Of a DNA stretch of 64,000 nt, positions 43,667 through 55,600 are shown piece after piece; positions within the stretch are counted from its first letter, which is position 1, and each line of letters starts with the position of its first letter. The notes below the pieces were generated by a model. The model was not told the origin of the DNA. It saw only the letters and a program-made list of their open reading frames with translations, and ran no database searches. The DNA is from Paenibacillus sp. FJAT-26967 (lineage in GTDB: Bacteria; Bacillota; Bacilli; Paenibacillales; NBRC-103111). The translations under genes and the position numbers were made by a program. The stretch is from positions 969,024 through 1,033,023 of the forward strand of contig NZ_LMXH01000002.1 of NCBI RefSeq assembly GCF_001541095.1. The letters run 5' to 3'.

Positions 43667-46600
43667 CTATGCTCCCGAGACAGCGCTGCCCGTTGCGGCA
43701 CGATATTGCTCGACCACGCTCGACAGCAGCTCCAGATAAGCGGAAGCCCAATCCAGTACCGCTTCCTTGCTAAGGCGCCGGGCGTTATACGTCCATACCC
43801 CGCCAAGCTCTGGCCCTTCCGCCACGTTAGGTGCGGCAGCGCCATCCATATACAGCACAACATCGAATCGTTCCAATAGCGCCTCCCGTTCCTTGAAACC
43901 ATGCTGCGCTGCTCCTGCATATAACGGGAACAAGGCAAATCCGGCTTTATCTTGCGGCTGCTTTTTGATTTGCCGCGCGGTATAACATTCTTCCGAATCT
44001 GTCCGTTTGGCGGCATGCCGCAGCAGCGTATCGAAATCGCGCACCTCCGCAAAGTCGATTTCATTCGGGGCAATCAGCCCTTTGTCCGTCATTGCCGGAA
44101 GCACAAGACGGCTCATACCCGACTCGCCGCGCCAAAAGTACAGATATACGGCATAAGCCGCGGCTTCAACGGTCACCGAGCGGGATGCGGCAAGTTCCGC
44201 AAGCCCTTCCGCAACCGCCTGGTCCAGTTGAAACTGAACGCTGCCGATACGCTCCGCTGCATAGCCAGTGCTAACGCAGTCGTCTGCCATAGGCAGACCG
44301 CTCCAGCTCCAGCTCGCAAGCTCGCGATTTCTCGACTCCAGATAAGCCGCAAGCGATGCGATCGTCGGATAGGTGAATAAATCCGTAACGCCGAGAGCGC
44401 CGGGATATAATTCCTCCAGCCGTTGATGCGCCCGTACCAGCAGCAGTGATTCTCCCCCAACGTCAAAGAAACGATGTTGGGTGCCGAAGTCGTCCCTTTG
44501 CAGGATTTCGCGCCATACTGCGGCAATTGCCAGTTCGATGTCGCTTACCGCTTCGACAAACGGAGTGCCGCTATCCGCCGCAGGCTCAGGCTCCGGCAGT
44601 GCCTTCCGGTCGATTTTGCCGTTTGGAGACAGTGGCATGGCCGGCAGTTCCGCCACGGCCTGTGGAACCATATAATCCGGCAGCCGCTGCGCTGCAAAAT
44701 CCCGCAATTCCTGATGATCGATAGCTTCGGAGCAAACGATGTACGCGCATAAATATTCGCTTCCGCTTGCGGCGTTCCGCTTCATGACCACCGCTTCCGA
44801 AATCCCCGGATGACTGAGCAGCATATGCTCGATTTCTCCGCATTCGATGCGCTGGCCCCTTATTTTTACTTGATGGTCCATTCGGCCCAAATATTCGATC
44901 GTTCCGTCAGGCAGCCATCTGGCAAGGTCTCCTGTCCGATACATCAGACTGTCCGCCGCAAACGGATTAACGACGAACTTTTCTTCCGTCAAATCGTACC
45001 GGCCGATATAACCGCGTGCCAGGCCCGCGCCGGATATGCACAGTTCCCCGGCAATGCCGACAGGCTGGAGCTTCATCGCTTCGCTCACGATATATAGCGA
45101 GATATTGTCGATCGGTTTACCAATCGGCACCTGGATCGGAATATCACCGTCAGAGCAATCGTAATAGGAAACGTCAACCGTCGCCTCGGTCGGGCCGTAC
45201 AAGTTCACAAGCCTGACATCGAACGGAACTCCAATCCGCTCACGGAACCGCCGCACCTGATCCGCAGTCAGCGCTTCGCCGCTGGCGAATACATGACTCA
45301 GACTCTCCAGTCTGGCCTCGCCGCGCCTCAAGCCGGGATGTTCCAGGAACAGGTGCAGCATGGATGGCACAAAATGCATCGTCGTTACGCCATGCCGCGC
45401 AATCGTATCCATCATAAGCGCGGGGTCCTTTTCGCCGCCCGGAGGCAGCAGGACCAGCTTGGCTCCAGCAAAGCTCCACCAGAACAGCTCCCAGACCGAT
45501 ACGTCGAAGGTAATCGGCGTTTTCTGCATAATGACTCCGCTTGTGTCCAGTCCGTATCGCTTCTGCATCCAGCCGATCCGGTTGACGATGGAATGATGCT
45601 CGATCATGACCCCTTTCGGCTGTCCGGTCGAGCCCGAGGTATACAGCACATAAGCAAGCGAACGTGAATCATGGAGCTTCTCCACAGGAAAGTCGTCTCG
45701 TTCCTGCGCCAGCGCTTCATGAATGTCCATAAATGGCAGGAACACCTCCAGCCCTTGCGGGGCTTCGCCCTTCGTCAAAACAAGCTTGGCTCCGGAATTG
45801 TCCAACATGTAGCGGATTCGCTCCGGCGGCAAGCCTGGCGCAACAGGCACATAAGCACCGCCTGCCTTCAGCACGCCAAAGATGGCAATCATCATCTCCA
45901 GGCTGCGATCCATCACAACGGCCACGCGTTCCTCGCGCTTGATGTCTTGCTTTCTGAGCGCCTGAGCCAGCCGGTTCGACCTCCGGTTCAATTCCGCATA
46001 CGTCAATGCTCCGTCCTCCGACACAATCGCAACGGCCTGCGGCGTTACCGCCGCTTGTCTTTCGAGGTAAACCTCTACCGTATCTCCACTTGCATACGGC
46101 ACGGTCGTGCGATTGAACGCTTCGCTCTGCTTCTGCGAAGCCGCGTCACCCTGCAGCCCGATTCTTCCAAGCGAACGATCCGGTTCGGCCAGTGCAAGAC
46201 CAACAATACGCAAATACCATTCCGCCATTCTGCGTATGTTGTCTTCTTTAAACAGTGCCGTCGCATATTCGATCGTCAAGTCTGCGCCTTTTGCGCCCTG
46301 ATCCGCAATCTCAAACGTCAAGTCCAGCTTCGATACGCGATTGTCCGGCACTTGCGCCTCGAATTGCAAGGCGTCCGCCGCCGTTTGTCCGGCCTCCCTA
46401 TGCTGCATAACAAACATCGTGTCAAACAACGGATTGCGGCTAAGGTCGCGCGGTATATTCAGCATCGTCACCATATACTCAAAAGGGAGCAAGCCGTTAT
46501 CCAGCGCGGCAAACACAGTTTCTTTGAGCTGTTCGGCGAACGCTCTGAACGGCAGTTCGCCGGATGGCCTGCTGCGAATCGGCAGCGTATTGACAAACAT

Positions 46601-49600
46601 GCCGACCAGAGCCTCGGTTGAGGGATGGAAGCGGCCGGCGATCGGCGTGCCGACGATAAGATCGTCTTGCCCTGTCATCAGATGCAATAACGTATGGTAG
46701 GCTGTAAGCCAGATATGGAATGGCGTAACACCCCATTGCTCCGCCGCCGTTCCGATTCCCTCGACAAGCTCCGCCGGAATCGGCAGTGCAAGCTTGGCGC
46801 CGTGGAAGCTTTGTTCAGGCGGACGCGGATAATCGGTCGGCAGTTGCAGCACAGGAAGCATACCCGTTAGCTGTAACGCCCAATACTGCTCTTGCCGCTC
46901 TCTCGCCTCCGAAGCCATCCACTCCTGCTGCCAAACGGCGGCATCCTTATAGTGAATTGGCAGCGGCTGCAAGGAGCCGCCGCGATACAATTGCCCAAAA
47001 TCGCTCGCCATCACATTCATGGACACGCCGTCGGCGACGATGTGGTGAATGTCCAGCAGCAGCGTATGCCGACTTTCGCCGTCTGTAGCGAGAAACGCCC
47101 GAATTAAGGGAGCTTTTCGCAAATCGAACGGGCGGACGACCGATCGGGCAAATGTATTCAGGTCCGCAGCATCCATCAAGGCATGTATGGCGAGTTCAAA
47201 CGAAACCCTCTCATGGACACGCTGTACTGGCTTGCCGTCTGCCCAGTCAAAACTGGTGCGCAGCGGTTCATGGCGGTCAATCAACCCTTGAATCGCCTCG
47301 CGAAGCCTCTCTTGATCAAGCTTGCCTGTCAAGTTCAAAGCGAGCGGAAGATTGTAGGCCGTACTGGCGGGATAAAGCTGTTGCAGTACAAACAGCCTGT
47401 TCTGCGCGAGCGACAACGGATAGAACGGCCGGCTTTCCGCCCGGGCAATAACCGTGGCCCGCATGGGGGCCGCGTTGTCGATGCGGGCCGCCATTTCCCG
47501 CAGCAGAGGAGCGGCGAACACATCCTTCATCGCGAATGCCGCTTCATACCTCTGCTCGATCAAGCCTGCAAGCTGCGCAGCGCGCAAGGAATGGCCGCCC
47601 ATTTGAAAGAAATGGGCTTCTCTCCCGATCGCCGCTCCATCGTCCGGCCTGCTTGCGGCCAGACCGAGCACCTCCAGCCAAAGCTCGGCAAGCCGATGCT
47701 CGGTCGGTGTAGCCAGCGCCTCGCCGAAAGCCGCCGGTTCAGCGAGCCGGGGCTGCGGCAGGCTGCTGCGGTCTGTTTTGCCGCTCGGACTCATCGGAAA
47801 CGCTTCCATAGCAACAAAATATGAAGGAATCATATACTCCGGCAGCAGTTCCTTAAGTGCCGCCCGAAGGCTCGTTTCCTCTGGAGTCTCCCCGTCCGCG
47901 GTCACGAGATATGCGCAAAGTGCCGGCTCTCCCGTTTGGTCCGTCACTGCCGTGACCACGGCATCGCGAACTTCCGCCTGCAAGAGCAGCGCGTGCTCGA
48001 TCTCCCCGCATTCGATGCGGAGGCCGCGCAGCTTGACCTGATGGTCAAAGCGACCCAAATATTCAATATTGCCGTCCGGCAGCCACCTTGCGCGATCACC
48101 GGTCCGGTATAGCTTCTCTCCTGCGGCAAACGGGTTCGGAATAAAGCTTTGCTCCGTCAAATCCGGCCTGTTGCGATATCCGCGCGCAAGACCGGCACCC
48201 GCGATGCACAACTCGCCGGACACGCCGATCGGCTGCTTTCTCATCCGCTCGTCCACAATGTAGAGACGGATGTTATGAATTGGCTTGCCGATCGGAATTG
48301 TACCCGCCCCAGTGTCCGGGCAATCGTAATAGCTGACATCGACCGTCGCTTCCGTCGGGCCGTACAAATTAATGAGCCGGCACTTACCGCCGCCGCGCTC
48401 CATCAGGCTGTAAAAACCTGCGACATGCGCGGGCTTGAGCGCTTCGCCGCTTGCAAATACGTATCGCAGGGAACAAAGCTCGCCGCTTCTGCCGCTGTCC
48501 GCCGCATAGGGCAAAAAGATGCCCAGCATGGACGGCACAAAATGCATAACCGTAACCGCCTGCTCCTCAATCGCGCGAAGCATGGAGGACGGCTCCTTCT
48601 CCCCTCCGGGCTCCAGCAAATAAAGCGAAGCGCCGGCAAAGCTCCACCAGAACAGCTCCCATACGGAAACGTCGAACGTAATCGGTGTTTTTTGTAAAAT
48701 AACGTCGCGCTCATTCAACGGATAAGCCGTCTGCATCCAGTCCAGCCGGTTGATCGCCGAGCGGTGCTCCACCATAACACCTTTGGGTTTGCCGGTGGAG
48801 CCTGACGTATAAATGACATACGCCAAATGCTCGGGGCCCGCTTGAGGCGACAGGTCCGTTTCTTCTTCGCCCTTCGGCAGCTCCGATACAGAGGCAGCCG
48901 CAAGCGCGTTCAGATCGAGCGTTTCTCCATGGAAGGCCGGGAGCGTATGAATCCACTCCGTTCCCGCCAGAAGTAGCCTGGCCCCGCTATCTTCCAGAAT
49001 GCCGCGGATCCGCTCGGGCGGATGCTCCGGATCGATCGGCAAATAGGCTCCTCCCGCCTTGAGCACCGCCATGATCCCAATCATCATGGACAATGAGCGC
49101 TGAGCGGCAATCGGCACAATCGTTTCGACCGAAACCCCCTTGCCTCTAAGCACGGCAGCCATACGATCGGCGCTATCATTCAGCTCTCGGTACGTCAGAG
49201 AGCCTTCGGCCGACCGCACCGCCGGGTAGTCCGGCCACCTCTGGGCGGACTCGGCGAACCATCCGTGAATCGTCTTCTCCGCCGGATACGAATGTCCCGT
49301 ATCATTCCATGTCGCAAAGGCGGCTTCTTCGGCAGGCGTTGTCATTAATACGTCGCCACAGGTAAGGTCGGGGCTGGCGGCCGTTTGCTCCAAAATGTAA
49401 AACAGCCGATCCGCCAACCGCTCCATCGTGCCTTTATAGAACAATCCCGTATTATACTCCAGCTCCGCCCGCAGACCGCCTTCACCATCGCCGTACAGAT
49501 CAAGCTTGAAGTCCAGCTTGGATGTTTCGTGGCTGACTGGCATAGGCTCCATACTCCAACCGTCGCCGCTGGCCGCCAGCTTCTCGTCTTCAAACTGATT

Positions 49601-52600
49601 GTGAACGATCAGCATCGTATCGAACAGCGGGTTGCGCGACGGGTCATGCGGATACAGGGCCGATTCGATCATGTGCTCGAAGCTGACATCGCCGTGCTCG
49701 TATGCGGCGAGCAAACGCCCGTGGGTCTGACCGATAAACGCCAGGATCGGCAGCTCGTCGATCACCCGCATCCGTATCGGCAGAAACTGGTTGAACATGC
49801 CGATCATCCGCGCCGTGTCCGGGTGAGTCCGGCCTGCCGCCAACGAACCGATTGCAAATTCCGGCTGATGCGTCGTTCCCTTGAGCAACAGCGCGTACGC
49901 CGCAAAAAGCAGGCTGTTCATGCTCGCTCCGGCACTTGCGGCCGTTTCTTTCAACCGTGCGGTTAGCGCCGCAGGAATGTGAAAGATGTACGTATCGCCG
50001 GCAAAAGTCTGACGGTCACCGCGCGGCCGGTCCAACGGCATATCGAGCGGCGCCGGCGGCTCTGCAAGCTGCTCCGTCCAGAACGCCCGGCTTGCCCTGG
50101 CCCGTTCCGAGCCGGACTGTCGATCCTGCCAAACGGCATAATCCTTGTAATGTAGAGCGGGTGGTGCAAGTTCCTCGCCATCGATTAAACGGGTCAACTC
50201 TTCCATGAGCAGCTTGACGGATATGCCGTCGGCTGCAATGTGGTGAATGTTGAGCAGCAGATAGGCCTCCGCTCCTTCCGATTCGGGCCGGCAATAACAT
50301 GCGGCGAGCAGCGGCGCTGCGGCAAGCCGGAGCGGCCGGAAAAACTCACTCAAGCATTCCGGAAGCGTCGTCTCCGCGAGCTCCGCCGTTTGCAGAACAA
50401 AGGCGGCCGAATCGTGCACAATCTGGGCCGGAACGCCGTCGATCCAATGATAGGAGGTCCGCAGCGGCTCATGCCGTTCGATCAACTTGCGAAGCGCCGT
50501 TCCGATTCTGGTCTCATCCACAGCACCAGACAGTTTAAGCGCAAGAGGAATATGGTAGGTTAGTCCGATATCAGCCAGGCTCTCCGCCAAAAACATGCGC
50601 CGCTGCGGTGGGCTGAGCGGATAGGATGCGGCTTTCGGCGCATCCACAACAGGTTCGTACGCTTCCTTGGCAGCCCGGTCGATCCAGGCTGCCTGCTCTC
50701 TGATCGTCGGCAGCTTGAAAATTTCCTGAAGCGGCATACGCACCCGGCAATGCTTGTAGATTGCCGAGGTCAATGCGGCAGCCTTCAGGGAATGACCGCC
50801 ATGCTCAAAGAAGTGGTCAAGCGCGCCAACCTGCCCCGAATGAAGAACTTCTTGCCACAACCCTGCGACAATGATCTCCGTATTTGTGGCGAGCGCTTCA
50901 TATGGGACCGTGCGCTCCGGCGCAGGCAGACGTTTTTTGTCCACCTTGCCGCTTGCGTTCAGCGGCAGCTTCGTGAGCTGCACATACGCGGCGGGAATCA
51001 TAAATGCCGGCAGTTTGCCTCTCAGTTGACTCTGAACACTCGCCTGTCCTTCTGTTTGCTCCGCAACGATATAAGCGCATAAATACGGCGAACCGTCATT
51101 CTCGATCAGCGCCACAATCGCTTCTTTGACGCCCGCACAATCCAGCAGCCTGCTTTCGATTTCGCCCAATTCGATCCTGTAACCCCGCAGCTTGACCTGA
51201 CTGTCGATCCGGTCCAGAAACTCCAAATTTCCGTCAGGCAAGCGCCGTACCAGGTCGCCGGTTCCATACACGGTTTCGCCTTCCCGGAACGGATGCGGCC
51301 GGAACTTTAACGTGGTCTGTTCCGGCAAATTCACATAGCCGGATGCGACACCGTCCCCTGCAATCCATAGCTCGCCCGGCACCAAGTCCGGCTGCAATTG
51401 GCTCTGCTCATTCAGCACCAGTGTTTCCGAACGCGCGATCGGCGCTCCGATCGGAACGGTGGCCGTTCCATGTCCTTCCCATGTCTCCGTGACCCTATAG
51501 CAGGTAGCGAACACCGTGGTTTCCGTAGGGCCGTAGACATGCAGCAGCACGCCCGGTCCAAGCGCGTGAAGCGCTTTGCGGATATGCGGCACGGAAGCCC
51601 GCTCTCCCCCAAATAAAATATGGCGCAGGCCGCGCAGCGACTCCAGCCCATGATCGACCAGCGTATTGAACAGTGCCGTCGTCACAAAGAATACGGTTAT
51701 GCCTCTGCCCTCAATTAGCTCGGTCAGCCGCACAACGTCGGCAACCTCTTCCTCCCTGACCAGCGTCAGCTTCGCACCGTTCAACAGCGCTCCGTACAAA
51801 TCGAACGTTGAACCGTCAAAGGCGTAGTTGGAAAGCTGCAACAGCGCATCGTTTTCCGAAATGCTTACATAATCGGTATGGACGGCAATCCGTGACACAT
51901 TGCGATGCGTGGTCATAATCCCTTTCGGCTTGCCCGTCGAGCCGGACGTGTACATGATATAAGCGAGATCGTCCGCCGATCCGTCGATGTCCAGATCATG
52001 GGCGGACTCGTCAGCCCATTTCGTATCGAGTCCACCCATGTCGACGACATCTATGCTGTCTCCGGCAATCCGGGCGCCTATCTCTAGCGTCGCAGCCGCA
52101 GCCACGATCACCCGCGCTTCCGTATCCTGCAGCATAAACAAAATCCGCTCTTCGGGATATTGCGGGTCGATCGGCACATAGACGGCTCCCGCTTTCAGCA
52201 CAGCCAATATCGCCGCAATCATATCGGGAGAGCGCATGAGCAGCAGTGCCACCTTCTCCCCCGGTACGACGCCTCGCCGCACAAGCACGCGCGCAAACCG
52301 ATTGGCACGTTCGTTCAGCTCGCTGTAGGTATATACCCGCTCGCCCATTTCAACGGCAATCTGCTGCGGTGTCTCCACCGCTTGCCGTTCAAACAGCCGG
52401 TGCAGCGACAGCTCCTGCGGCTCCGCGGTGAATGAACGGCCAAGCCGGAGCAGCCGATCCCGCTCCTCTGCTTCGAGGGGATCGAGCTCGCCAAGCGTCG
52501 CATGCGGCTGTGCGGCGGCTGCCCGAGCCAGCGCTACATAATGCCGGGCCAATTGCGCAGCGGCCCGCTCATCGTACAAATCCAGCGCATACTCCAGCGT

Positions 52601-55600
52601 AAATGCGATGCCTGCGCCGGTATCCGCACACTCCCAAGTCAGGTCGAACTTGGCCGTGCAGTTGTCCAGCGCTTGGGGCGTATAAACGACATCCTTGCTA
52701 CGCCATTCGGGCAGTTCCATATTTTGCAGCGTAAACACCGAATCGAACAGCACATTCCGCCCGTATTCCCGTTTCAAATCCGCCAGCTCGGCTATTTCTT
52801 CATAAGGCACATCCCCGTTGTCGATAGCCGCCAGCGTCTTTCCATTCACCTGCTTCAACCATTGATCGAAGCGCGAACCGCTTTGCCCGTGCAGGCGGAT
52901 CGGAACCATGTTGACGAACATCCCGACTACGTTTTGCAGCTCAGGGCGCACCCGTCTCGCGGCTGCCGTGCCGACAACGATGTCGGATTCGCCCGTATAT
53001 TTCGCAAGCAGCGCATAATAAATCGAAAGCAGGACGGAGTATAACGTTACGCCCTCGCGTCTAGCCAACTCCCTCAGTGATCCGGCAAGCTCCGGCTCCA
53101 GCTCGAAGCGCTCGATTGCCCCGCGGTAGCTTGGCGTCTGCGGTCTTGGACGGAGGGACGGAAGCGCCGGAGAGGGCACGTCATCCCGAAAGGTTTCGCG
53201 CCAATAAAGCTTCTGGTGCTCCAGCCAGCTACCGCTTCGGCCCGCTTCTTCCCACAGCGCCATATCCCCGCCATGAACGGACAACGGCTCCGGTACGATC
53301 CCCTCGTAAAGCTTCGTAAGATCGGACATCAAAATACCCATCGACGTTCCGTCCGTAATGATATGATGCATATCCAGCAGCAGCACGCTAGACTCGTGCT
53401 CCATGCGCACAAGCTCCATGCGCATTAGCGGTGCTTGCTCCATACGAAACGGCTGCGGGAAGCTGCGCTGCCGCAGCGCCAGCGCAGACGCCGGCCATCC
53501 ACTTCCGTCAACGACAGTAAGCGGCGGCTCGACCTCCTGCTCAATGCGCTGCATCACATTACCTTCTTCCATATAAAAGGACGTTCGCAGCGCCGGATGC
53601 CGCTCTATCAGCGCTCGCCACGCCGCGCGGAATCGCTCGATATCGAGCGGGCCCGTCACTTGAACCGCAAACGTGAGATGGTAATTGAGCAGTCCCGGAT
53701 GGAGCTCTTCCAAAATGAACAGCCGCTTTTGCGCCGAAGTCGCCGGATAAACCATCCTTTCCTCCGCTTTGGCTACCGGCGGTGTAACGTTGGCGGCTGT
53801 TCCCTGGCCCTCCTGCGCCCTTTGCTCCAGCAAAGCAGCCAGTGAACTCACCGTACCATGCAAAAACAGATCGGTAAGCGTAAGCCGAGCGCCAAACACC
53901 TCTTGCAGTCTGGCGGCGGCATATGCCGCCTTGAGCGAATTGCCTCCCTGCTCAAGAAAGCCGTCCGTCCGGCGTATGTAATCCTTTTTTAACACCTCGC
54001 GCCAGATGGACATGATCCGCTCTTCCGTCTCCGTGGCCGGCTCCAAGCCGACATCCCCGCGCAAGGCATCGCCGCTTTCCGCATCACACCGCTCCAACGA
54101 GGCCGCAGCTTCCAGACCCGTCAGCTCGGCAAGCGCTTCGGCAAACTCGCCTTCGCGCAGCGCTTCCGCCAACACGTAGCGTTGAATTTTGCCGGAAGTC
54201 GTTTTCGGAATTCGACGAACGGGGACAACAAAAGCAACGTCCAGACCGGCCGATCCGTTCAGCAGCTTTTTCACCTCGGCCATCAGCGGTACAAACCCGC
54301 CGATCTTGCCGCGATGCTGAATAAAAACTGCGATCGCATCCCGTTTGGTCGTTGCATCCTGAACGGCTGCAATCGCCGTTTTCCCGATTTCGGCCCCTTT
54401 CAGGCCGCTGATCAATGCCTCCAGGTCATGCGGATACACATTTTGCCCGTTGACGAAAATGACGTCCTTCATTCGGCCTGTGACATATAAACGCCCATCC
54501 AGCAAGAAACCCAGATCTCCCGTGTTCAGCCATCCGTCCGGGGAAATCGTTTGCTTGTTTACATCTGGCCGCTTATAGTAACCGCTTGTAACGTTACGGC
54601 CCCTAATATGAATGGAGCCTATGCTGCCTGCTGCCGAAGGACTCCCCTCTTCATCGCAAACGCGCACCTCGCACTCTTGTACGGGGAAACCCAGCTCGAC
54701 GATCTCGATCGCGGCATGATCCTCGTCCCCGGCCATTCGTACAGGTTGTCCGACAGCGAGCGATTTGCGCTCTAGTTTAACGGTATTCAAGGCATCTTCC
54801 GTCCCCGGGAACGTCACGGCCAAACTCGCTTCCGCAAGCCCATATACCGGGAAAATACAATTCCCCTTTAACCCGTACGGTTTCATCGCCTCCAGAAAAT
54901 CGCGGCAATGGGCGGCCGATATCGGTTCGGCCCCGTTAAAAATAAGCCTGACGCATGACAAATCCCATGCCGCCGCTCCTTCCGGCTTCCAATGCTGCAG
55001 AAAATGCACATAACCGAAATTCGGCGAAGAAAGGCATGTCACCCGATGCTTATGCGTAAGTTCCAGCCATTTCATCGGATGAAGCACGAACGTCGAAGTC
55101 GGCAAGTGCAACTGATTCATGCCGCAAAACAGCGGCGAAAGATGAAAGCCGATGAGCCCCATATCATGTGTCAGCGGCAGCCAGCTTAGCGAAGAATCCC
55201 GCTCTGTAGACTGCGCCCCATGAATAATCGCACGCATGTTCGATAAAAGATTGCCATGCGTCAGCACGACCCCCTTCGGGTCTCCGGTGGAGCCAGATGT
55301 AAACTGGATGAATGCTGTGTCCGTCTCGGCTGCGTCATACGTCTCCGCCTCGGGCCGGCCTGCATCCGCAGACGCCGCAAGCACCTCTGCAATCGGCAGG
55401 CTGCCGGACTCGAGCTGAAACAACGTCTCCGCCTCCCCGTGCTTCAAAGCGTAGCCTTGAATTCCAGGCCAAAGCTCTTCATCGCAAAGCAATCTCGGCG
55501 CTTCCAACTGCTTGCATACCTGGATCAGCTTTTTGCGTCCTTCGTCCGTACGCGCAGCCGTCACGGGAACGGGGACAATACCGCCAAGCACACAAGCCCA

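Noticed and set aside
45671..46621. 316-codon plus-strand frame within the first NRPS
   Set aside because: Antisense shadow over A and C domain motifs that read perfectly on the minus strand.
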